Shown in pieces: positions 16,898-25,893 of a DNA stretch of 64,000 nucleotides. The translations under genes were made by a program, and so were the position numbers. The first letter of the stretch is position 1; each line of letters begins with the position of its first letter. The notes below the pieces were generated by a model, which saw only the letters and a list, made by a program, of their open reading frames with translations, was not told the origin of the DNA and did no database searches. Origin of the DNA: QVMG01 sp032073245 (lineage in GTDB: Bacteria > Bacteroidota > Bacteroidia > Bacteroidales > Tannerellaceae); NCBI GenBank assembly GCA_032073245.1, contig DAMANX010000011.1, positions 1 to 64,000 of the forward strand, written 5' to 3'.

Positions 16898-17737
16898 TCA
16901 TTTATGGGGAATAATTCCTTTATCAAGTAAATAGAGTGCCATCTCTTGTTGTACTTCACGTGCTGCTTCCCTTGCTACATAAGCAAAGTCAGGCGTATTG
17001 TCTGCATAAATTATTGCACGTGATGAATTGACAAGCAGGCCACATTGGTCATTCATCCCGTAGCGGGCTACTTCTTCAAGGCTTCCTCCTTGGGCTCCTA
17101 CACCGGGAACAAGTAGAAAATGATGGGGTGCATACTTACGTATATCCATGAACATCTCTCCTTGAGTAGCTCCAACAACATACATCATTTGCTCGTCGGT
17201 AGCCCATTCCTGTGATTTCTTAAGTACTTTCTCAAAGAGACGTTCACCATTGGTGTCAGTTGTTAATTGAAAATCCTGTGAGCCTTTATTAGATGTAAGT
17301 GCCAGCAGAATCACCCAGCTTTCAGGATAGATAAGGAATGGCTTCACACTATCTTCTCCCATATAAGGAGCCACAGTGACCGCATCTACTTTGATATGAT
17401 CAAAGAAAGAACGGGCATACATTTCTGATGTATTACCAATATCTCCGCGCTTGGCATCCGCAATAATAAACTGATCAGGATAATTTCCCCGAATATATGC
17501 CACAGTTTTCTCAAAAGCGAGCATACCTTCTACACCCAGACTTTCATAAAAAGCCAGATTAGGTTTGTAGGCAACGCAGAAATCAGCCGTAGCATCTATT
17601 ATTGCTTTATTAAAAGCCAGAATAGGATTTTCTTCCTTAAGAAGGTGTTTAGGGATTTTGTTTATATCTGTATCCAATCCGACACAAAGGAAGGATTGTT
17701 TTTTTCGTATGTTTTCGAATAATTGCTGTTTGTTCAT
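16898..17737 (-). CDS. pyrF: Orotidine 5'-phosphate decarboxylase
   Basis: A 279-residue subfamily-2 OMP decarboxylase making UMP. The catalytic motif DAKRGDIG (D94, K96, D99) is complete, as are GLDTD near the N-terminus and the phosphate-binding PGVGAQGG. It is the last gene in purM-prfA-pyrF, 21 nt after prfA. Confidence 0.95.
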   Translation of the reverse strand: MNKQQLFENIRKKQSFLCVGLDTDINKIPKHLLKEENPILAFNKAIIDATADFCVAYKPNLAFYESLGVEGMLAFEKTVAYIRGNYPDQFIIADAKRGDIGNTSEMYARSFFDHIKVDAVTVAPYMGEDSVKPFLIYPESWVILLALTSNKGSQDFQLTTDTNGERLFEKVLKKSQEWATDEQMMYVVGATQGEMFMDIRKYAPHHFLLVPGVGAQGGSLEEVARYGMNDQCGLLVNSSRAIIYADNTPDFAYVAREAAREVQQEMALYLLDKGIIPHK

Positions 17738-17758
17738 GGTATTGAAATGAATAGATTA

Positions 17759-18844
17759 TTATAATTCGGACTCCTTCAACCGCTCGGCATTTTCTGCTAC
17801 GATCAGTTTATCGATACAATCCTGTATTTCTCCGTCCATAAAGGCAGAGAGGTTATATATAGTATAGTTGATACGATGATCCGTGATACGTCCCTGTGGA
17901 TAATTGTAGGTGCGGATCTTCGCCGAACGATCACCAGATGAAACCATAGTCTTCCGTTTGGAAGCAATTTCATCCAGGTATTTTTGGTATTCCATGTTGT
18001 AGATACGCGAGCGCAATTCAACCATAGCTTTAGCCTTATTCTTCAGCTGTGATTTTTCATCTTGGCATTGCACTGTTATTCCGGTAGGAATATGCACTAG
18101 CCGAATAGCAGAATAAGTGGTATTTACTGATTGCCCCCCATGCCCGGAAGCACAGAATGTATCTGTACGTATGTCAGACTCTTTGATTTCAACATCAAAT
18201 TCATCAGCTTCCGGTAGAACAGCTACAGTAGCTGCAGAAGTATGAACCCGTCCTTGTGTTTCAGTTTGTGGAACACGTTGTACACGGTGGACTCCTGATT
18301 CATATTTGAGAATTCCATATACATTTTCACCGCTTACAGTAAAAATTATTTCTTTATATCCTCCGGATGTACCTTCTGTATAACTTGTTATTTCAACTTT
18401 CCAGCCTTTGTTTTCACTGTATTTTACATACATACGGTATAAGTCTCCCGCGAAAATAGCAGCTTCATCACCTCCTGTGCCACCACGGATCTCGACGATT
18501 GCGTTTTTATCATCTTGAGGATCAGCTGGAACAAGTAACAGTTTTATTTCTTCTTCCAGAACTGGAATTTTTGATGTGTTTGTGTCAAGTTCTTCCCGGG
18601 CCATCTCACGAAGTTCCTGATCTTGCTCTGTTTCAAGCAGCTCTTTAGCTTCACTAATGCCGTTTACTGTGCGGATATATTCTTCCCTGGCAGAAACAAT
18701 CTTTTCCAGGTCACGATATTCTTTATTAAGTTTGATAAACCGTTTCATATCGGCAATAACAGCAGGGTCGGTGATAAGTGTTCCCACCTCTTCGAAACGG
18801 CTCACTAATCCGTCTAATCTGCCAAGTAAACTGTTTTCAGTCAT
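17759..18844 (-). CDS. prfA: Peptide chain release factor 1
   Basis: A 361-residue class I release factor. The codon-recognition tripeptide is PQT (192-194), matching the PxT of RF1 (UAG/UAA) and not the SPF of RF2. The peptidyl-transferase motif is GGQ (236-238, within GHGGQSVNTT). GTGGDEAAIFAGDL is intact. Full length. It lies between purM and pyrF. Confidence 0.96.
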   Translation of the reverse strand: MTENSLLGRLDGLVSRFEEVGTLITDPAVIADMKRFIKLNKEYRDLEKIVSAREEYIRTVNGISEAKELLETEQDQELREMAREELDTNTSKIPVLEEEIKLLLVPADPQDDKNAIVEIRGGTGGDEAAIFAGDLYRMYVKYSENKGWKVEITSYTEGTSGGYKEIIFTVSGENVYGILKYESGVHRVQRVPQTETQGRVHTSAATVAVLPEADEFDVEIKESDIRTDTFCASGHGGQSVNTTYSAIRLVHIPTGITVQCQDEKSQLKNKAKAMVELRSRIYNMEYQKYLDEIASKRKTMVSSGDRSAKIRTYNYPQGRITDHRINYTIYNLSAFMDGEIQDCIDKLIVAENAERLKESEL

Positions 18845-18908
18845 AGTTTTGTTTTTGAAGTTAAAATCTTAGAGCTCTCTTCGCTTTGGCTAAGGCCGAT
18901 CTTCGATT

Positions 18909-18928
18909 CAACTTTCAATTTTCAATTA
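18909..18928. repeat. TTGAAAATTGAAAG-type repeat at purM 3' end
   Basis: The plus-strand word CAACTTTCAATTTTCAATTA spans the end of purM. On the minus strand it supplies the last Asn codon and the TGA stop. The same word type forms an inverted repeat at 20127-20222. Confidence 0.7.
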
Positions 18929-20091
18929 TACACAAAGCGGCCTTTTTCGCTTTCAATGATTAATTCATTTGCGGGAGCATCTTCTATATATCCTACTACC
19001 TGTGCATCTATATCGAAGCTTTTGGCAATTGCGATTACTTCATCAGCATGTTCAGGGGCAATATATACTTCCATACGGTGTCCCATATTGAAGACTTTGT
19101 ACATCTCTTTCCAGTCCGTCTGGCTTTGTTCCTGAATAATACGGAATAGCGGCGGAATCGGGAAAAGATTATTTTTTATTACACGTTTGTTTTGAACGAA
19201 GTGCATAATTTTGGTTTGTGCCCCCCCTGAACAATGAACCATTCCATGAACTTCCGGACGTAACTTGTCAAGAAGTTGTTTGATTACAGGTGCATAAGTA
19301 CGGGTAGGAGATAACACCATTTTACCGGCAGTCATACCTATCTCGTCTATGTTATCTGTTAATTTAAGGCCACCTGAATAAACAAGGTCTCCCGGTATCT
19401 CGTTGTCATAGCTTTCTGGAAATTTTTCAGCCAGATATTTAGTGAATACATCATGACGGGCGGAAGTTAACCCATTACTGCCCATGCCACTGTTGTATTC
19501 TTTTTCATAAGAAGCTTTACCATAAGAAGCCATACCTACTATGACATCCCCGGCTTTTATATTTGCATTATCGATCACTTCCGAGCGCTTCATACGGCAG
19601 GTTACTGTGCTGTCTACAATAATTGTACGCACCAGATCGCCAACGTCTGCTGTCTCACCACCGGTTGCGTAACAACCAAAACCTAACTCGCGGAGCTCCG
19701 CTAATAATTCGTCTGTTCCATTGATTATAGTGGAAATTACTTCGCCCGGAATAAGTAATTTATTCCGGCCAATAGTTGAAGAAACGAGAATATTATCAGT
19801 TGCACCTACACAAAGAAGGTCATCAATATTCATAATAAGTGCATCCTGAGCAATGCCTTTCCATACAGAAAGATCCCCTGTTTCTTTCCAGTACATATAG
19901 GCTAAAGCCGATTTTGTACCGGCTCCGTCGGCATGCATTATATTGCAATAATCAGGATCACCGCCCAACATATCTGGTATGATCTTACAGAACGCAGAAG
20001 GGAAAATACCTTTGTCGATATTCTTTATCGCATTGTGTACATCCTCTTTTGAGGCAGATACACCCCGTTGGTTATAACGTTGATCGCTCAT
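18922..20091 (-). CDS. purM: Phosphoribosylformylglycinamidine cyclo-ligase (PurM-like)
   Basis: A 389-residue AIR synthase-related protein, somewhat longer than enterobacterial PurM. It opens with YNQRGVSASKEDV, the Bacteroidetes form of the usual Y-x-x-A-GV. HADGAGTKSALAY (the nucleotide-binding DGxGTK), MNIDDLLCVGA and GGETADVGDL follow. It makes aminoimidazole ribotide in purine synthesis. The last codons and stop lie in a dispersed repeat. The assignment to PurM and not a paralogous AIR synthase-like protein is likely but not certain. Confidence 0.87.
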   Translation of the reverse strand: MSDQRYNQRGVSASKEDVHNAIKNIDKGIFPSAFCKIIPDMLGGDPDYCNIMHADGAGTKSALAYMYWKETGDLSVWKGIAQDALIMNIDDLLCVGATDNILVSSTIGRNKLLIPGEVISTIINGTDELLAELRELGFGCYATGGETADVGDLVRTIIVDSTVTCRMKRSEVIDNANIKAGDVIVGMASYGKASYEKEYNSGMGSNGLTSARHDVFTKYLAEKFPESYDNEIPGDLVYSGGLKLTDNIDEIGMTAGKMVLSPTRTYAPVIKQLLDKLRPEVHGMVHCSGGAQTKIMHFVQNKRVIKNNLFPIPPLFRIIQEQSQTDWKEMYKVFNMGHRMEVYIAPEHADEVIAIAKSFDIDAQVVGYIEDAPANELIIESEKGRFVYN

Positions 20092-20110
20092 CTTAATTTC
20101 TTTTGAGGGG

Positions 20111-20118
20111 CAAAGGTA
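20111..20118 (-). promoter_or_regulatory. -7 box for purM-prfA-pyrF
   Basis: The minus-strand word TACCTTTG fits TAnnTTTG, 19 nt before the purM start codon. Confidence 0.45.
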
Positions 20119-20126
20119 GGTATTTT

Positions 20127-20222
20127 AGTTGAAAACTGAAAGTTGAAAATTGAAAGTTGCATATTGTGATAGCTCTTAGGAGTAAATGAGTGATCGAGCT
20201 CTGGAACTTTCAATTTTCAACT
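20127..20222. repeat. TTGAAAATTGAAAG-type inverted repeat
   Basis: Perfect 18-nt arms at 20141-20158 and 20205-20222 (AGTTGAAAATTGAAAGTT and complement), with an extra partial copy at 20127-20140. It lies between the glucosaminidase 3' end and the purM promoter, so it could serve as a terminator-like structure for the former. Confidence 0.75.
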
Positions 20223-20232
20223 AGAGAAGCTT

Positions 20233-21150
20233 CTACCGGAGCTTCAGAACGTTTCCTTCCGCGGGTATATAATCAGGTTCCATTCGATTCATTTTATATA
20301 AACTCTTAATCTGAATACCATATTGCTGAGCTATGCTATGCATAGATTCACCAATTTGTACAACATGATCATAGTAAGGTTTATCTGCTTTCTTCTTCTT
20401 TTTTTGTAAATAAATAATATCACCCGGCTGAAGAGGGAAATCTTCAGGAACCTCATTGTATTTTCTCAATTTCTTAGCATTAAATCCAAGATCACGGGCT
20501 ATTTGATCGAAGCTATCATTATTGATAGCGTATACATAAATCAAGCCATGTGTTTTATATATGGATCGTTTAAGAGTTGGAACAGATTGTTTTGCTTTCT
20601 CTTTTGGCGCATCCTTTTTACCGGCTTTTGCATTATCAAAGCGGTACAATTCGTAGTCTTCTATAATTTTTATCAATTTGTTAGCATAAGCCCGGTCTGT
20701 GGCATATCCACATTTCTGCAAACCTCGAGCCCAACCTTTATAATCTGTAATATTTAGTTTGAAAAGTGGCGCATACCTGGAACGCTCAGCTAGAAATTTG
20801 GAATGATCGTCGTAAGACTCTTCTACCTTTCTGTATTTACGGAAACATTCACCACGCAGGTCGTCATCATGATATGTGCGTCCTCCTTTCCAATCTGTAT
20901 GACATTTAATACCAAAATGGTTATTTGATTCCTTAGCTAGTTTACTCAGTCCTGCGCCCGACTCCAATATACCTTGTGCAAGAGTGATGCTGGAAGGAAT
21001 GCGATATTTCTTTTGGTGTTGAACTGCCAGATTGCTGTAATTGTCGATATATTTTACATAAGAAGTATTCTTACGTTGTGCGATAGCTGTTGAGGTTCCT
21101 ATAATTGTAAGTGCAAGAGTAAGAAATAAGATCCGATAAAATAGTCTCAT
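20233..21150 (-). CDS. Glucosaminidase with C-terminal LysM domains
   Basis: A 305-residue exported peptidoglycan hydrolase. Signal peptide about 1-25. A FlgJ/Acm2-like N-acetylglucosaminidase domain at about 35-175 carries the catalytic-Glu segment LAQGILESGAGLSKLA and the family phrase NNHFGIKCH. One weak and one clear LysM-type segment follow in the C-terminal third (residues about 205-250 and 260-305), consistent with cell-wall binding. Probably acts in wall turnover or cell separation. Confidence 0.88.
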   Translation of the reverse strand: MRLFYRILFLTLALTIIGTSTAIAQRKNTSYVKYIDNYSNLAVQHQKKYRIPSSITLAQGILESGAGLSKLAKESNNHFGIKCHTDWKGGRTYHDDDLRGECFRKYRKVEESYDDHSKFLAERSRYAPLFKLNITDYKGWARGLQKCGYATDRAYANKLIKIIEDYELYRFDNAKAGKKDAPKEKAKQSVPTLKRSIYKTHGLIYVYAINNDSFDQIARDLGFNAKKLRKYNEVPEDFPLQPGDIIYLQKKKKKADKPYYDHVVQIGESMHSIAQQYGIQIKSLYKMNRMEPDYIPAEGNVLKLR

Positions 21151-21185
21151 GATTTCAAGTTCCCTTCTGTTAATTTTATTATTTG

Positions 21186-21193
21186 CAAAGATA
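21186..21193 (-). promoter_or_regulatory. -7 box for the glucosaminidase gene
   Basis: The minus-strand word TATCTTTG fits TAnnTTTG, 35 nt before the start codon. It is divergent from the cdd promoter. Confidence 0.45.
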
Positions 21194-21213
21194 TAATTAT
21201 AGAAAATAAACTA

Positions 21214-21221
21214 TATATTTG
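21214..21221 (+). promoter_or_regulatory. -7 box for cdd
   Basis: The word TATATTTG fits TAnnTTTG, 25 nt before the cdd ATG. Confidence 0.5.
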
Positions 21222-21246
21222 CTATATTAATAATCCTTATCAGACA

Positions 21247-21726
21247 ATGAAAGAATTCAAATTTGAATTTAATTACGTGGAAGTACCCGTAAGTGAACTA
21301 TCTCCCCTGGATGGTGAACTATATGAAAGAGCCATTGATGCCACTAAAGATGCTTATGCCCCTTATTCAAACTTTCAGGTGGGAGCTGCCCTCATGTTGA
21401 CAAATGGAAAGATTGTTACAGGAAACAATCAGGAAAATGCTGCTTATCCTTCAGGCCTTTGTGCCGAACGTGTCGCTTTGTTTTATGCAAACGCCAAGTA
21501 TCCCGGTGTGTCTGTACGCACATTAGCTATTGTGGCTATGGTTAACGGAAAACTTAAGAAAGGTATCTCCCCGTGTGGAGCTTGTCGGCAGGTTATGTTG
21601 GAAACAGAAGAGCGGGGTGATATGCCTATACGTATCTTGCTTTGTGGCAAAGAAACGGCATTGATCGTGCCTTCCGTTAAAGTGCTTCTTCCTTTAGCTT
21701 TTAGCGAGAAAGATTTGAAGTCTTAA
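21247..21726 (+). CDS. cdd: Cytidine deaminase
   Basis: A 159-residue zinc enzyme converting cytidine or deoxycytidine to the uridine form. C72-A-E74 provides a zinc ligand and the catalytic Glu, and P-C110-G-A-C113 the other two ligands. VGAAL and NQENAAYPSG match the substrate site. Full length for the small tetrameric type. It is a single-gene unit with its own promoter. Confidence 0.94.
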   Translation: MKEFKFEFNYVEVPVSELSPLDGELYERAIDATKDAYAPYSNFQVGAALMLTNGKIVTGNNQENAAYPSGLCAERVALFYANAKYPGVSVRTLAIVAMVNGKLKKGISPCGACRQVMLETEERGDMPIRILLCGKETALIVPSVKVLLPLAFSEKDLKS

Positions 21727-21789
21727 TGAACGTGGATTCGATATAAGGAATATCTTCGGATGTAGTAAGATGTGAAGATTATATCAACA

Positions 21790-21808
21790 TGTAGGGGCCG
21801 CCCCTACA
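21790..21808. repeat. GTAGGGGC-type palindrome
   Basis: Eight-base arms TGTAGGGG and CCCCTACA around CCG form a GC-rich hairpin 64 nt after cdd. It resembles the GTAGGGGCG...CGCCCCTAC words found in many unrelated bacterial repeats. It may be a repeat remnant or help end the cdd transcript. Confidence 0.5.
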
Positions 21809-21893
21809 AGATGAACACCTTCAAATTTTCCTCTATTTATATCATCATTCTCTCAAGCCTTAGGCAATATATCATCTAAGGCTAGCCATCCGA

Positions 21894-21933
21894 CTGAGAA
21901 GCCTTATTGACCGAACTGTGTAAGGCTTCTCAG
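21894..21933. repeat. Hairpin of dispersed element, copy B
   Basis: Perfect 13-nt arms at 21894-21906 and 21921-21933 (TAAGGCTTCTCAG) around a 14-nt loop. A smaller hairpin (AGCCTTAG / CTAAGGCT, 21856-21883) precedes it. With the array at 21975-22060, it is the reverse complement of the element at 66-213. Confidence 0.75.
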
Positions 21934-21974
21934 CTCAGTGAACATATAAGCTCACTGAATTGAGCATATATCTT

Positions 21975-22060
21975 CAAAAACATAACTGTCTTTTTTCAAA
22001 AATATAGTTGCCTTTTTTCAAGAACATAGTTGTCTTTCAACAAAAACATAATGACCTTTT
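21975..22060 (+). repeat. Tandem 22-nt array (copy B of dispersed element)
   Basis: Units start at 21975, 21997, 22019 and 22041, exactly 22 nt apart, with consensus CAAAAACATAnTTGyCTTTT. It lies in the 427-nt gap between the convergent cdd and phosphosugar mutase genes. Apart from this element and two hairpins, the gap holds nothing recognisable. Confidence 0.85.
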
Positions 22061-22097
22061 CAACCCCTCTGGGCTTCTTTACTTTATACAAATATAA

Positions 22098-22137
22098 AGG
22101 GTGTATCGAAAGTCCATAAAGACAATTGATACACCCT
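22098..22137 (-). terminator. Hairpin downstream of the phosphosugar mutase gene
   Basis: Perfect 10-nt arms AGGGTGTATC (22098-22107) and GATACACCCT (22128-22137), 17 nt after the stop codon on the minus strand, followed on that strand by a T-rich run. A likely transcription terminator with a long loop. Confidence 0.6.
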
Positions 22138-22153
22138 CTTATATATGATTTCT

Positions 22154-23902
22154 TTAAATTCCTAAGGAAGTCTTAATTTGTTGAATCTTTTCGTCCGCTT
22201 CTGCCTCTGCTTCAGGTATATCTTCTAAGCTTTTAATTTTTGAATGTACTTCGCAATAGAATTTAATCTTCGGTTCTGTACCGGAAGGGCGGATAGATAC
22301 TTTCGTATTATCTTCCGTGAAATATTGAAGTACATTGGAAGTTGTTGGCATATCTAATGTCAATGTTTCATTATCGAGGCAACTATGGCCTTTCAATGTG
22401 CCAAAATCATTAAAGATACTTACTTTAGATCCTGCTATTTCTGTTAAAGGATTTTCGCGGAAGCGTTTCATCATGGCTTCAATTTCTTCGGCACCGCTCT
22501 TTCCTTTCTTTACTACTGATATTCCCAATTCTTTGGAATATCCGTATTCTACATAAATCTTTTGCAGTAATTGGAAGAGCGTGATACCTTGATCTTTTGC
22601 CCAAGCTGTCATTTCAGCAAGAATAGCACAAGCAGATACAGCATCTTTATCACGTACAAAGTCTTCGCAAAGGAAACCATAACTTTCTTCACCACCACCG
22701 ATATAACTTTTCTTACCTTCGTTTTTACGCATTACGTCGGCAATCCATTTGAAACCAGTGTAGACATCATACATCTCTACTCCATTGCGTTCGGCAATAG
22801 TGCGGATTGTTTCTGTAGTAACAATGGTCTTTACGATATATTCTTTTCCTTCTACTTTACCCAATTCTTTCCAACGGGTTATCAGGTAGTATACAAAAAG
22901 TAAAGCAGTTTGATTTCCATTTAATAGAACCCATTCTCCATCATTATTTTTTACGGCGGCTCCCACACGGTCACCATCCGGATCAGTCGCTAAAACTAAT
23001 TCGGCATCTGTCTCTTTTGCTTTTTCTACAGCCATAGCCAAAGCAGCCGGTTCTTCCGGGTTAGGGGAGATAACGGTTGGGAAGTCACCGCTCACCACAT
23101 CCTGTTCCGGAACATGGATTATATTAGTGAAGCCAAAAGCCTTCAAAGTATCGGGTACCATTTTTACGCCTGTTCCATGAATAGGCGTATATACAATTCT
23201 CATGTCGTTATGACGGGAAATTGCTTCAGGTGAAAGAGATATGCTGGTTAATGCATCGATATAAAGATCATCTATCTCTTTACCAATGATCTCGATCAGT
23301 TCTTTTTTACCTTTGAATTTTATATCAGCTGCATTACGTATCTTATTGACTTCGCCGATTGTATTTCGATCATGCGGAGCAATCATTTGTGCTCCATCGT
23401 CCCAGTATGCTTTGTAGCCGTTATATTCTTTAGGGTTATGAGATGCCGTAAGGATAATACCGCTTTGACATCCCAGTTTCCGGATCGCAAATGACATTTC
23501 CGGTGTTGGTCGAAGATCTTCAAAGAGATATACTTTTATTCCGTTTGCAGAGAATATATCAGCGGATATTTCTGCAAATTTGCGGCTATTATTGCGGCAG
23601 TCGTGGCCAATGACGACCTTTATCTGAGGTAGATCAACGAATTCTTTTTTAAGGTAGTTGGACAGTCCTTGTGTTGCAGCTCCTACGGTGTAGATGTTCA
23701 TCCGGTTAGAACCTACTCCCATGATCCCACGTAGTCCTCCAGTTCCAAATTCCAGGTCTTTGTAAAAACTTTCAATTAATTCAGTTGGGTCTTCGTTATC
23801 CAGCAGTGCTTGTACCTGCGTTCTTGTTTCTTCGTCATAACTATTTGTAAGCCATCCCTGCGCCTTACTTCTTACCATTTCAAGCAAGTCATTATTTTCC
23901 AT
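22154..23902 (-). CDS. Phosphosugar mutase (phosphoglucomutase/phosphomannomutase)
   Basis: A 582-residue alpha-D-phosphohexomutase. The start is taken at MENNDLLEMV. The in-frame Met at 23962 adds 20 residues without family similarity. Motifs in order: FGTGGLRGIMG, the phosphoserine loop TASHNPKEYNGYK (Ser about 154), the metal loop TDPDGDRVG, the sugar-binding GGGEESYGF and the phosphate-binding RPSGTEPKIKFY. Interconverts 1- and 6-phosphates of glucose or mannose. The preferred sugar cannot be told from sequence. Closest in layout to the PgcA-type enzymes of Gram-positives and Bacteroidetes. Confidence 0.92.
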   Translation of the reverse strand: MENNDLLEMVRSKAQGWLTNSYDEETRTQVQALLDNEDPTELIESFYKDLEFGTGGLRGIMGVGSNRMNIYTVGAATQGLSNYLKKEFVDLPQIKVVIGHDCRNNSRKFAEISADIFSANGIKVYLFEDLRPTPEMSFAIRKLGCQSGIILTASHNPKEYNGYKAYWDDGAQMIAPHDRNTIGEVNKIRNAADIKFKGKKELIEIIGKEIDDLYIDALTSISLSPEAISRHNDMRIVYTPIHGTGVKMVPDTLKAFGFTNIIHVPEQDVVSGDFPTVISPNPEEPAALAMAVEKAKETDAELVLATDPDGDRVGAAVKNNDGEWVLLNGNQTALLFVYYLITRWKELGKVEGKEYIVKTIVTTETIRTIAERNGVEMYDVYTGFKWIADVMRKNEGKKSYIGGGEESYGFLCEDFVRDKDAVSACAILAEMTAWAKDQGITLFQLLQKIYVEYGYSKELGISVVKKGKSGAEEIEAMMKRFRENPLTEIAGSKVSIFNDFGTLKGHSCLDNETLTLDMPTTSNVLQYFTEDNTKVSIRPSGTEPKIKFYCEVHSKIKSLEDIPEAEAEADEKIQQIKTSLGI

Positions 23903-24034
23903 CTTTACTAATCTATTGTTGGTTGCTATAAGTAATAATTTCGTTTTGATTCGAGCTAACAAACATACATAAAATTATTGAAACGCATACGTTCAAGTTG
24001 TTAATAATCGTATGGGTCAAATCAGTTAATTCTT

Positions 24035-24042
24035 CAAAGGTA
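24035..24042 (-). promoter_or_regulatory. Possible -7 box for the phosphosugar mutase gene
   Basis: The minus-strand word TACCTTTG fits TAnnTTTG, but it lies 132 nt before the chosen start, which implies a long leader. It could be fortuitous. Confidence 0.35.
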
Positions 24043-24062
24043 GATAGAATAAGGGCTTTCTA

Positions 24063-25760
24063 TTACCAACTAAAGGGATGTATATACTCTGCTTCATTAC
24101 CGCAGGCATCTGTAACCACCAGACGAAGCGTATGAGAGCCACGTGTCAGTCGTTCTTTGTCAAAATGATAAGTGATAACCGAGCGGTTATTCATCTCAAA
24201 CAATACATATTCTCCATCTATTTCTCCTTTATAGGTTTTTACGCCGCTCAGATTGTCTGTGAGACGGAATACAAATTGCTGTTTGCTTTTCCAGGTATTC
24301 TGATCTACAGGTATAATAGTGGGAGGTATAGAATCATGTGCCAAAGTATATTGTCCTAGCTCTCTGATGGTACCGTCAATCCAGCCATTACGATAGGTTC
24401 CCCCTATCCATAAACGACGTCCTTTGTTAATACGAACAATGCCGTATTGTTGCTTATTTTCTATGCTGTCCTGTTGTAGCCGCAAGGATAAACGTGCATT
24501 CTGATGGAATGCAAGTGGGGTGTCATGAAGGATATGTATATCAGCTAGACCGTTATTGCTATTCTTTACATTGTATTTGAAATAGAAAGTATCATAAAGA
24601 TTACCCCTTGGGATAGTTAAATGGATTCCTTTAGCGCCGAATTTATTCTCAGCATTCCAGAAGAATAATTCACTATTCATTGTATCGGGTGCAGGTATTA
24701 TCTGCTCTTTCCCTTCAATCCGGATGGAAAGCTCTGCATTATTACCAAAGGCGTCGGTCAATGTGTAAGAAAGAGTATATGTACGTTCTTCATCAATGTT
24801 GATATATCCTCTGTTTACACTTTCTATAAAACGAAGACGATTACCCGGTTCAATAAAGCTTTTCATATAAAAAGAACGATTGTCTATCCAATCGGCATAG
24901 TCTGTAAAACTATTTAAGTAGCGCGTCTCGTCAAAGGCGAAACGTTCAATGTTGCTATGATATATAACTTTATCATCAACTTTTAATGCAATCTCTTTGA
25001 CACCATATATGTTGTGTGTGTTATCCATATAATCATAGGCCTTTACTCCAATGCCTATTTTCCCCCAAGCCTCCATCCTGCCAGTAATGGCTTGTTTGCC
25101 ACCTTGTTCGCTGATTTGTTTAAACTCCTGTTTATTGTTACTTCCATTGACCATGCCTTCTCCTCCCACAGGATAGATCATAATTCCTTGAATACGAGGA
25201 GGACGTTTGTCAGTAATTTGGTTTTTAAAGTAAATGATAGGGTCTAATACCTCTTCCGATTCAGTATCACGTACTTCAAAATGAAGATGAGGACCACCTG
25301 AACTACCCGTATTTCCGCTTAAAGCAATAACTTCTCCTTTCTCAATTGGAAACAATGTTGAATCAGGGTAAAGATTAACAGCGAATTTCTCTTGTGTATA
25401 TTGTTGTTCTTTAATATACTGTGCTATTTTGGATGAGAAACGGAGCAGATGTCCGTAAACAGTCGTTGTTCCATCAGGATGATTAAGATACAACGCATTC
25501 CCATAACCACCGGGACTTACAGAAATACGAGATACATAGCCTTCTTTCACTGCATGTATAGGTTTCCCCTCGGCTCCCTGTGTTTTAAAATCAATACCGG
25601 AATGAAAATGATTACTGCGTAATTCTCCAAAACTACCACTCAAAAGAATCGGGAAATTAAAAGGATTAGGGAGTTCCTGTGCCCATAGACTGGATGGAAT
25701 CACTATACCTATTATCAAGGATAGAAGCAGAATTCGTATGTGTTGGATATGTGCTTTCAT
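24063..25760 (-). CDS. M23-family peptidase (LytM-like)
   Basis: A 565-residue exported protein. Signal peptide about 1-27 (ends SLWAQ). The N-terminal peptidase M23 domain (about 40-175) has the zinc motif H53-x-x-x-D57 in FHSGIDFKT and the HLHFEV motif within GPHLHFEVRD, so it should be an active endopeptidase cutting peptidoglycan cross-links. The C-terminal ~370 residues are beta-rich and end with DACGNEAEYIHPFSW, like Ig-type modules. Own promoter at 25771-25778. Confidence 0.88.
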   Translation of the reverse strand: MKAHIQHIRILLLSLIIGIVIPSSLWAQELPNPFNFPILLSGSFGELRSNHFHSGIDFKTQGAEGKPIHAVKEGYVSRISVSPGGYGNALYLNHPDGTTTVYGHLLRFSSKIAQYIKEQQYTQEKFAVNLYPDSTLFPIEKGEVIALSGNTGSSGGPHLHFEVRDTESEEVLDPIIYFKNQITDKRPPRIQGIMIYPVGGEGMVNGSNNKQEFKQISEQGGKQAITGRMEAWGKIGIGVKAYDYMDNTHNIYGVKEIALKVDDKVIYHSNIERFAFDETRYLNSFTDYADWIDNRSFYMKSFIEPGNRLRFIESVNRGYINIDEERTYTLSYTLTDAFGNNAELSIRIEGKEQIIPAPDTMNSELFFWNAENKFGAKGIHLTIPRGNLYDTFYFKYNVKNSNNGLADIHILHDTPLAFHQNARLSLRLQQDSIENKQQYGIVRINKGRRLWIGGTYRNGWIDGTIRELGQYTLAHDSIPPTIIPVDQNTWKSKQQFVFRLTDNLSGVKTYKGEIDGEYVLFEMNNRSVITYHFDKERLTRGSHTLRLVVTDACGNEAEYIHPFSW

Positions 25761-25770
25761 TATATATAGG

Positions 25771-25778
25771 CAAAGGTA
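25771..25778 (-). promoter_or_regulatory. -7 box for the M23 peptidase gene
   Basis: The minus-strand word TACCTTTG fits TAnnTTTG, 10 nt before the start codon, implying a very short leader. Confidence 0.45.
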
Positions 25779-25830
25779 ATGTATTTATAAGGTAATGGCA
25801 AATTTGATTTTTCAATATCCATGCCCCCCC

Positions 25831-25866
25831 TTAATGTCTTTAAAGGCATTAATGTCTTTAAAGGCT
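25831..25866. repeat. Two 18-nt direct repeats
   Basis: TTAATGTCTTTAAAGGC occurs at 25831-25847 and 25849-25865 in perfect tandem with an 18-nt period, in the gap between the EEP-family gene and the M23 gene. Each unit contains the palindrome CTTTAAAG. Confidence 0.8.
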
Positions 25867-25893
25867 TTAGTTAATAATAATTGAAATTTAAAA